Both the position numbers and the translations under genes were made by a program. Below, in pieces: positions 1 to 6,059 of a stretch of DNA of 64,000 nucleotides (its first letter is position 1; every line of letters begins with the position of its first letter). Source of the stretch: a virus. A model generated the notes under the pieces. It was not told where the DNA came from, ran no database searches, and saw nothing but the letters and a program-made list of their open reading frames with translations. Location of the stretch: positions 1 through 64,000 of IMG/VR virus record IMGVR_UViG_3300027977_000033. One strand, written 5' to 3'.

Positions 1-440
1 TTTCTTCTTTTGAAAAGAAATGGCAGAAGCATCCATTTCCCCTTACTGGCGTTGAAAAACAAAACCCTCAAAATTGGACTACTGTAGAGAAGAGAGCTCA
101 AGGCTGGCTCAACATTCCTCCACTTGGTATTGCCGTAGAAAGATTGTCGGATGCGGTTAAAAGGCGTAAAGATAAACTGCATTTTGTTCACTTTGAATCC
201 TTGACCAAGGAACCAAAGGAAACGATGGAAGCCGTGTGGAATTATTTGGGACTAGAATCACCTAGCCACGACTTTGATAATGTGGGACAATATACTACAG
301 AACACGAACTCGGATGGCCATATGGCGATCACACTATCCGCAATAAGGTTGAGCCATTGAAAAAAGACTGGGACGAAGTATTGGGAAAAGAATTTTCTCG
401 CCAGATCGCAGAGACCTTTAGGTGGATTAAGGAGCTATAA
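1..440 (+). CDS. Sulfotransferase-like protein, 3' part only
   Basis: The reading frame is open from base 3, so the start lies upstream of the window. The visible part, about 145 residues, ends at a TAA at 438-440. The segment VHFESLTKEPKETMEAVWNY followed by LGL matches the C-terminal signature of the sulfotransferase family (a 'yEdL..dP...l..i..fLGl' pattern). Such enzymes move sulfate from PAPS to sugars, lipids or proteins. The N-terminal PAPS-binding loop is not in the window, so activity cannot be judged. It sits just before the main fibre gene and may act on a glycan or virion surface; that role is inferred. Confidence 0.7.
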   Translation, partial: SSFEKKWQKHPFPLTGVEKQNPQNWTTVEKRAQGWLNIPPLGIAVERLSDAVKRRKDKLHFVHFESLTKEPKETMEAVWNYLGLESPSHDFDNVGQYTTEHELGWPYGDHTIRNKVEPLKKDWDEVLGKEFSRQIAETFRWIKEL

Positions 441-571
441 TGCCTTCAACCCCCAAAGAAGAAGACCTCTTGGCCTGCATCAAATATCTTTGCGACGAGG
501 GTTTCATTACTTTGTACCAAGACGAGAATGACGAGTGGTTTGTGAAGATCACAGAAGTTGACAATGTCTGA
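440..571 (+). CDS. Small hypothetical protein (43 aa)
   Basis: The ATG overlaps the TAA of the upstream sulfotransferase-like gene by one base (TAATG), which suggests translational coupling. The 43-residue product is acidic and begins MPSTPKEEDLLACIKYLCDE. It has two cysteines near a predicted helix followed by a short beta-like stretch. I recognise no family. The tight overlap and position ahead of the fibre gene support a real gene. Confidence 0.55.
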   Translation: MPSTPKEEDLLACIKYLCDEGFITLYQDENDEWFVKITEVDNV

Positions 572-599
572 TTTGTAGAGGATAGATAAGGAGACCTTT

Positions 600-3500
600 A
601 TGGCAGCATTAACCGGACAAACAATTGCCAGCACTTACCCGCAGTTGCTTAAGACTGCTGCCGCTGGTGGCCTATCTGCTTCTCCGACTATAGTCGAGGA
701 CGGCGACGGGACATCGTCAGCTCTTTCCTTAAGCACCGCTGGGGCGTCTGTAGCTGGTACTTTAGCTGCGTCCGGTAACTTCGCGGTCAACACCAATAAA
801 TTTAACGTGGTTGCTTCTTCCGGTAATACCGCCGTTGCTGGCACTTTTGACACCGCCGGTGATTTTAAGGTAAGTGTAAATAAGTTTACGGTCGCGGCTC
901 TGACTGGAAATACTGTTGTTGCTGGAACTCTGAATGTTTCTGGGGCTGCTGGGTTTTCTTCCAATGTGAATGTGCTCGGCTCACTATCTGCTGCGTCACT
1001 CAACCCAACCACTCTCGTTGTTGGTGGGACAGCTTCAGTGGTTGGGAATTTTGATGTAAATAGCACCAAATTTACTGTGGATGCCACCTCGGGTAATACG
1101 ACTGTTGCCGGAACTCTGGGCGTGACTGGAGCTATCACAGGTTCTCTGACAGGTAATGCCAGCACTGCAACCACTCTCGCAACCGCTAGGACAATTGCGA
1201 TTTCTGGCGATATAACTGGAACAGCAACTTCTTTCAACGGCTCCGCCAATATCGCAATCGCTTCGGCAATTACCGCAGGTTCAATTGTTGATGCTGATGT
1301 TAATGCTAGTGCTGGAATTGTAGACACAAAACTAGCCACAATTTCAACCGCTGGAAAAGTTTCGAATGCTGCCACTACTGCTACCTCTGTCAACACTCCG
1401 AGTACGATTGTTCTCCGAGGGGCTTCTGGAGAGTTCGCCTGCGGCCAGATAAATCAGACTAGTTTAAGCAGAGGGGCTGGCAGTATTAGTACGAATACTG
1501 CTGTTGGTCTTGATACTTTGCTCGCCAACACAACTGGAAACAATAACACAGCTACTGGACTCAATGCCCTCCTCTCCAACACAACTGGATCCAGTAACAC
1601 AGCTACTGGGGTCAATGCCCTCCGAGCCAACACAACTGGAATCAACAACACAGCTAGTGGATCTCGAGCCCTCGAAAACAACACAACTGGAGGAAGCAAC
1701 ACAGCTACTGGACTCAATGCCCTCCGAGCCAACACAACTGGAGGAAGCAACACAGCTAGTGGATTTCAAGCCCTATACTCCAACACAACTGGAAACAATA
1801 ACACAGCTACTGGACTCAATGCCCTCCTCTCCAACACAACTGGAGCCAACAACACAGCTAGTGGAGTGGAAGCCCTCCAATCCAACACAACTGGAGGAAG
1901 CAACACAGCTAGTGGACTTCAAGCACTCTACTCCAACACAACTGGAAGCAACAACACAGCTAGTGGATTGGAAGCCCTCAGATTAAACACAACTGGAAAC
2001 AATAACACAGCTACTGGCTTTCAAGCCCTCGAAAACAACACAACTGGAATCAACAACACAGCTACTGGACTCAATGCCCTCCAATCCAACACAACTGGAG
2101 GAAGCAACACAGCTACTGGACTCAATGCCCTCCGAGCCAACACAACTGGAGGAAGCAACACAGCTAGTGGATTTCAAGCCCTATACTCCAACACAACTGG
2201 AAACAATAACACAGCTACTGGACTCAATGCCCTCCTCTCCAACACAACTGGAATCAACAACACAGCTAGTGGATCTCGAGCCCTCGAAAACAACACAACT
2301 GGAAGTTTTAACACAGCTAGTGGAGTGGAAGCCCTCAGATTAAACACAACTGGAGGAAGCAACACAGCTAGTGGACTTCAAGCACTCTACTCCAACACAA
2401 CTGGAAGCAATAACACGGCCTTTGGGTATAGAAGCCTTGACGCCAACACAACTGGAACCAATAACACAGCTAGTGGACTATCAGCCCTCCAATCCAACAC
2501 AACTGGAGGAAGCAACACAGCTAGTGGATTTCAAGCCCTATACTCCAACACAACTGCAAGCAATAACACGGCCTTTGGGTATAGAAGCCTTGACGCCAAC
2601 ACAACTGGAACCAATAACACGGCTATTGGGAGTGAGTCCCTTGGTGCCAACACAACTGGAAACAATAACACAGCTAATGGATATTTTACCCTCACCGCTA
2701 ATACAACTGGAGCCTCTAACACAGCTACAGGAGACAAAGCCCTACAAGGCAACACAACTGGAATTGTTAACACAGCTACTGGGGTCAATGCCCTCCGAGC
2801 CAACACAACTGGGGGCAATAACACAGCTACGGGAGCAAACGCCATGCTCCTTAACACAACTGGGGACTTCAACACAGCGGATGGGGCCAATGCTCTTCGC
2901 CTTAATGTAACTGGGGATTATAACACGGCCATTGGCAATACAGCACTTTACCACAACGGAATCGTTGCCACGGCTGGCAGTTTTGTTATCGGAGTTTCTT
3001 ACACTATCCAGTCTATTGGCACTACTGATTTTACATTAATAGGAGCAGCTTCAAATACTGTTGGAGTTGTTTTCACAGCTACTGGAGTTGGTACCGGTAC
3101 TGGTACTGCTTCTAGTAATACCAGCTATAACACAGCTAGTGGTCACGAAGCCCTTTACAACAATACAACTGGATCCAGTAACGTAGCTAGTGGCGCACTT
3201 GCTCTTAAAGACAATACAACTGGAGGTTCTAATACTGCTACTGGAGTAAGTGTTCTCGAAAATAACACAACTGGATCCAGCAACACGGCTGATGGATATG
3301 GAGCCCTCTACTCAAATACAACTGGAAGTTTTAACACAGCTATCGGACAGCAGGCTGGACAGGGAACTGGAACAAATTCCAATACAACTGGAACAAATAA
3401 TACATTCGTTGGTTATCAGGCAGTAGGTGCAAGCTCAACTGCAAGCAACGTAATAACACTTGGGAATTCTGCTATCAACCTACTGCGCTGTTACGCTCCG

Positions 3501-3824
3501 CTCACAAACCTTTCGGACGGGCGGGACAAGAGTGATGTAAGAGACCTTTCTGCTGGGCTTGATTTTGTTGGCAAACTAAGGCCAGTAAGTTTTGTTTGGG
3601 ATACCAGAGACAAGGCGAAGGTTAATATCCCTGATTCTGGTTTTATTGCACAAGAACTTCTTGAGGCTCAAAAAGAAACTGGGGTTGTTATTCCAAACTT
3701 GGTGAGTCAAGAGAATCCAGAAAAACTTGAGGCTGCATATGGGACATTGATCCCAGTGCTTGTACAGGCCATCAAGGAACTTTCTGCAAAAGTAACCAAA
3801 TTAGAAAACCAGCTGAAAGGATAA
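600..3824 (+). CDS. Long repeat tail fibre/spike with C-terminal S74 chaperone
   Basis: A 1074-residue fibre preceded by an AAGGAG ribosome site. Residues 1-300 are Ala/Ser/Gly/Thr-rich, as in fibre stalks. Residues 308-783 are 28 repeats of a 17-residue unit (pattern xxNTTGxxNTAxGxxAL) that resembles YadA-head-like beta-roll repeats. An insert with a TIQSIGTTDFTLIGA module follows, then four more repeats. The C-terminus matches the Peptidase S74 intramolecular chaperone: LSDGRDK, later GFIAQE, and a terminal coiled coil. In that family the chaperone helps trimer folding and cleaves itself off before a Ser; here Ser972 is the likely site, releasing about 103 residues. The role is host recognition at the tail. 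Function is strongly supported; the exact receptor is unknown. Confidence 0.88.
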   Translation: MAALTGQTIASTYPQLLKTAAAGGLSASPTIVEDGDGTSSALSLSTAGASVAGTLAASGNFAVNTNKFNVVASSGNTAVAGTFDTAGDFKVSVNKFTVAALTGNTVVAGTLNVSGAAGFSSNVNVLGSLSAASLNPTTLVVGGTASVVGNFDVNSTKFTVDATSGNTTVAGTLGVTGAITGSLTGNASTATTLATARTIAISGDITGTATSFNGSANIAIASAITAGSIVDADVNASAGIVDTKLATISTAGKVSNAATTATSVNTPSTIVLRGASGEFACGQINQTSLSRGAGSISTNTAVGLDTLLANTTGNNNTATGLNALLSNTTGSSNTATGVNALRANTTGINNTASGSRALENNTTGGSNTATGLNALRANTTGGSNTASGFQALYSNTTGNNNTATGLNALLSNTTGANNTASGVEALQSNTTGGSNTASGLQALYSNTTGSNNTASGLEALRLNTTGNNNTATGFQALENNTTGINNTATGLNALQSNTTGGSNTATGLNALRANTTGGSNTASGFQALYSNTTGNNNTATGLNALLSNTTGINNTASGSRALENNTTGSFNTASGVEALRLNTTGGSNTASGLQALYSNTTGSNNTAFGYRSLDANTTGTNNTASGLSALQSNTTGGSNTASGFQALYSNTTASNNTAFGYRSLDANTTGTNNTAIGSESLGANTTGNNNTANGYFTLTANTTGASNTATGDKALQGNTTGIVNTATGVNALRANTTGGNNTATGANAMLLNTTGDFNTADGANALRLNVTGDYNTAIGNTALYHNGIVATAGSFVIGVSYTIQSIGTTDFTLIGAASNTVGVVFTATGVGTGTGTASSNTSYNTASGHEALYNNTTGSSNVASGALALKDNTTGGSNTATGVSVLENNTTGSSNTADGYGALYSNTTGSFNTAIGQQAGQGTGTNSNTTGTNNTFVGYQAVGASSTASNVITLGNSAINLLRCYAPLTNLSDGRDKSDVRDLSAGLDFVGKLRPVSFVWDTRDKAKVNIPDSGFIAQELLEAQKETGVVIPNLVSQENPEKLEAAYGTLIPVLVQAIKELSAKVTKLENQLKG
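1521..2948 (+). repeat. 28 tandem 51-bp units encoding 17-residue NTTG/NTA repeats
   Basis: I count 28 units of exactly 51 bp with no length change. Most begin with AACACAACTGGA. Some blocks look identical by eye over about 150 bp at an offset of 408 bp (8 units; compare from 1686 with from 2094), which points to recent recombinational copying. The repeats lie fully in frame within the fibre gene. They also create long open frames on the other strands, which are not genes. Confidence 0.9.
2949..3155 (+). other. Non-repeat insert in fibre, GTTDFT-type module
   Basis: This stretch interrupts the 17-residue repeats. It encodes a segment containing SYTIQSIGTTDFTLIGA and then FTATGVGTGTGTA. I know this module type as a recurring piece of aquatic phage structural proteins; its structure and role are not known to me. 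It looks like a swapped cassette inside the repeat array. Confidence 0.6.
3156..3359 (+). repeat. Second block of four 51-bp fibre repeats
   Basis: Four further 17-residue units (starting YNNTTGSSNVASGALAL) resume after the GTTDFT insert. They are more divergent at the DNA level than the first block, consistent with older copies not homogenised with it. Confidence 0.85.
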
Positions 3825-3828
3825 ATAT

Positions 3829-4089
3829 ATGGAAACAGAAATATCAGAAGACAGTATTTCGCCAGCGCAACACTATAAGTCCGCGCTAGATTCGGCCGGT
3901 TTAATTAATCGCTACGTAAACCAAGATCTTCTCGAGGGTCAAACCCTTGAAGAAAAAAGAGATGCCATTACGAGAAACGTGGGTCATCTTCGTATTATCC
4001 TTGAACGAGTTGATTGGACAGATGCCGAAGACATTAGCGTTCTTGAAGATGCTGTCGCGGCTGGTGACGAGTGGCTGGCCGACAATTAA
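3829..4089 (+). CDS. Conserved small acidic protein (86 aa)
   Basis: Starts four bases after the fibre stop, with AAAGGA ahead of ATG. The 86-residue acidic protein contains LINRYVNQDLLEG, then EKRDAITRNVGHLRIILE and a C-terminal DEWLADN. This helical pattern resembles a small protein I have seen beside fibre genes in aquatic phages, but I cannot name a function. No signal peptide or membrane segment is visible. Confidence 0.65.
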   Translation: METEISEDSISPAQHYKSALDSAGLINRYVNQDLLEGQTLEEKRDAITRNVGHLRIILERVDWTDAEDISVLEDAVAAGDEWLADN

Positions 4090-4124
4090 TTAATAAAGAC
4101 ATCCCTTTATTGGTTTTTCGTACA

Positions 4125-4322
4125 ATGGCCCCTAAAGATAACGAAAGGCTGGCTCGTATCGAAACGAAGCTCGATACTGCTCTATCTCATTTAGGAGACC
4201 ACGAAGGTCGTATTCGGTCGGTTGAGAAGGCTTGGTGGAAACAGTCAGCTATATTTGGTGCTCTTATTGCCTGCGTATCTTGGTTTGGTCCTGTTCTGAG
4301 GAAACATCTTTTTGGTTCGTAA
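4125..4322 (+). CDS. XhlA-like small membrane protein, holin candidate
   Basis: 65 residues from the ATG at 4125; a start further upstream in frame is less likely because it would overlap the previous gene. The N-terminal part (RLARIETKLDTALSHLGDHE) is a charged coiled-coil-like helix, and the C-terminal part has one membrane segment (AIFGALIACVSWFGPVL) ending in a basic tail. This layout matches XhlA/hemolysin-like phage proteins, which assist host lysis. It is first in a lysis cassette with a spanin candidate, a multi-span membrane protein and an endolysin. Holin function is inferred from layout and context. Confidence 0.65.
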   Translation: MAPKDNERLARIETKLDTALSHLGDHEGRIRSVEKAWWKQSAIFGALIACVSWFGPVLRKHLFGS

Positions 4323-4350
4323 TTATTACGCATGGAGCTATATTAAGCCC

Positions 4351-4737
4351 ATGAAACTATTAATCCTCCCGTTACTGCTGTTGGCAGGTTGCTCGACAAT
4401 TAAACCCAAGGGCTCGCCTGAGTTTGGTGGGGTTACTCGCAAGGTCGATGCCGTCGAACAGGCAGTCAACTCTGGGAATCTGCCCGCCATCAAGAAAGAG
4501 TTCGGCAGTCTAAAGTCTCAACTCTCTTCCGCTCAAGCTGCCTGTGAAGCTCAAGCGGGGGACTACGAACGGATGACTAAAGAAGCCAACGACTGGAAAG
4601 CCAAGCAAAGAAAAGCCTTGAAGGAACTGTGGATATACCGAGGTGCCCTTATCGCTTTAGGGCTATGGATCTTTAGGGGCTTCATCTTCGGGGGTATCAT
4701 GTTCGTGGCTAGGAAGTTTGTAGGGATTCCTTGGTGA
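4351..4737 (+). CDS. Candidate unimolecular spanin (lipoprotein with C-terminal TM)
   Basis: 128 residues from the ATG at 4351, which places a lipoprotein signal exactly at the N-terminus (MKLLILPLLLLAGC, lipobox LLAGC, modified Cys14). The middle (about residues 35-95) is charged and helical. Near the C-terminus is a hydrophobic segment (ALIALGLWIFRGFIFGGIMF) with a short basic tail. A lipid anchor for the outer membrane plus a C-terminal inner-membrane span on one chain is the defining layout of u-spanins such as T1 gp11, which has a similar length. U-spanins fuse the two membranes in the last step of lysis. The neighbouring holin and endolysin candidates agree. Not proven by homology. Confidence 0.72.
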   Translation: MKLLILPLLLLAGCSTIKPKGSPEFGGVTRKVDAVEQAVNSGNLPAIKKEFGSLKSQLSSAQAACEAQAGDYERMTKEANDWKAKQRKALKELWIYRGALIALGLWIFRGFIFGGIMFVARKFVGIPW

Positions 4738-5078
4738 ACTTCCTTAAGACCAACGTACAGGGCCTAATAGCCCTTTTGGGTGCTCTTGGTCTGTTCTTTG
4801 GGCTAGGACCCCTCCTTCGGCATATCGACCCCACAGCGGGGATTATAGACATCGGAGCCCTACATTTACTGGTGTTTGGGTCAGTCAAATTTCTACTAGG
4901 GGTATTCATGGTGTGGCTCGTCGTCGCTTTCGATTGGAAGCCCTTCGACAAGTATCTGGACACCGAGGCGTTTGCCGACGACTTCCGCATCCTACACCCC
5001 GAGACGAAAGCTAAGCTACTGGTCTATCTCTTCATCGGGCTTTTGATTACATTCGCTCTGTGTACCAGAGGCTCTTAA
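4734..5078 (+). CDS. Three-span membrane protein, holin candidate
   Basis: I chose the GTG at 4734 because it overlaps the previous stop (GTGA) and follows an AGGGA site. The 114-residue protein has three hydrophobic stretches: about residues 10-30, 43-66 and 93-110. A hydrophilic loop containing DWKPFDKYLDTEAFADDF lies between spans two and three. Three spans in a lysis cassette fit a class I-type holin that permeabilises the inner membrane. It overlaps the downstream endolysin gene. Which of the two membrane proteins here times lysis cannot be told from sequence. Confidence 0.6.
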   Translation: MNFLKTNVQGLIALLGALGLFFGLGPLLRHIDPTAGIIDIGALHLLVFGSVKFLLGVFMVWLVVAFDWKPFDKYLDTEAFADDFRILHPETKAKLLVYLFIGLLITFALCTRGS

Positions 5079-5617
5079 ATGTTCTATTCCCTCAAGAGAC
5101 TATTCTTGCGGTGCTTCTTTTCTTCGCAGGATCTGGAGTGGGAAATTCTAATCCGAAAGATCCTCGACCCGAAAAGATCATTGGATTCGCAAGAACCACT
5201 ATTGGGATCAAAGAAGCCACAGGCAAAAACGACGGGGAGGACGTCGAAGAAATCCTCAAAAGCGTCGGGCTCGGAGGGTCGGGCGCCCCGTGGTGCGCAG
5301 CCTACGTCGTCTGGGTTGGAGACTCTGCCCTCGGGAGAGATCGTAATCCCTACCCGAGAAGTGCGTGGTCGCCTGATTTCGTCAAAAAACCGAACTGGGA
5401 TCGAGGGCGTGGTCGATTACCCACCGAGGCAGATACCTTCGGGATCTATTTTCAAAGTCTTAAAAGAGTGGGGCACACGGGATTAATCGAGAGGGTATCC
5501 GGCGATTTTGCCATAACGATTGAGGGCAACACCAATAACGGGGGCAGCAGAGACGGAGATGGCGTATATCGACGCCGGCGTCTCTTGGATTCCCTGTTAG
5601 CAAAGGATTGGTTATGA
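5060..5617 (+). CDS. CHAP/amidase-like endolysin
   Basis: 185 residues from a GTG at 5060, overlapping the previous gene by 19 bases. The motif APWCAAYVVWVGD (Cys79), then GHTGLIE (His139) and IEGNTN (Glu155/Asn157) is the Cys-His-Glu/Asn pattern of CHAP or NlpC/P60-like peptidoglycan amidohydrolases. Residues about 14-30 (TILAVLLFFAGSGVGNS) are hydrophobic and could be a signal anchor, so export may not depend fully on a holin. It probably cleaves the host cell wall at lysis. The exact start is uncertain because an overlapping ATG at 5079 is in another frame. Confidence 0.72.
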   Translation: MYQRLLNVLFPQETILAVLLFFAGSGVGNSNPKDPRPEKIIGFARTTIGIKEATGKNDGEDVEEILKSVGLGGSGAPWCAAYVVWVGDSALGRDRNPYPRSAWSPDFVKKPNWDRGRGRLPTEADTFGIYFQSLKRVGHTGLIERVSGDFAITIEGNTNNGGSRDGDGVYRRRRLLDSLLAKDWL

Positions 5618-6024
5618 GTTTAAGAATCGGTGCCGTAGGAGTGCAACGAGTTTCGGCCAAGCTATTGGAACATGGTTTCCTAGTTAGCCTTCCGGTATTT
5701 GATTCTGGGTATGACTTGGTATCGGATTGGGGTGGTAAACTCCACCGTATCCAAGTGAAGTCCACCATCGGGAACGAAGATCAACGTAGGAGGAAGATCA
5801 AGTTCTTAGCGGTTAAGGGTCCTGGGTATGGGTGGGCGTCCAAGATGCACGGGCATAGAGCTAAGAGTATCTATAGCCGAAGCGATTGTGATACCTTCAT
5901 ATTTTATCATATAGGCCAAGACGCATTATTTGTAATGCCTCGGAGTAAGATGCCCAAGACCAAGTCTATCTATTTGGAACCCAATTCGAAATGGCGCGAT
6001 AACTGGGCTGTTATCAAAGACTAG
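5614..6024 (+). CDS. PD-(D/E)XK nuclease-like protein
   Basis: The ATG overlaps the endolysin stop (ATGA). The 136-residue basic protein contains PVFDSGYDLVSDWGGKLHRI followed by QVKST, which fits the D-(x)n-(Q/E)xK active site of small PD-(D/E)XK endonucleases (Asp near residue 32, Gln-Val-Lys near 48). The following IKFLAVKG and FIFYHIGQDALFVMP look like the later strands of this fold. It might cut DNA during replication or recombination or act on incoming DNA. Its place between lysis and tail genes is unusual. Confidence 0.6.
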   Translation: MSLRIGAVGVQRVSAKLLEHGFLVSLPVFDSGYDLVSDWGGKLHRIQVKSTIGNEDQRRRKIKFLAVKGPGYGWASKMHGHRAKSIYSRSDCDTFIFYHIGQDALFVMPRSKMPKTKSIYLEPNSKWRDNWAVIKD

Positions 6025-6059
6025 TTGCCCAGCAAGGTCAAATCAGTTAGATATATTTT

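Noticed and set aside
1521-2948. CRISPR-like array
   Set aside because: The repeats are coding, in frame, without unique spacers of constant length, and belong to a fibre protein.
1454-2954. Long open frames in other frames and on the minus strand across the fibre repeats
   Set aside because: They arise from the in-frame 51-bp repeats, show low-complexity repeated text such as STSCVASSSCV, and have no start signals.
5079-5486. 135-codon frame starting with ATG right after the membrane protein stop
   Set aside because: It overlaps the endolysin in another frame, is Ser/Lys/Arg-rich without structure, and lacks the catalytic motifs of the endolysin frame.
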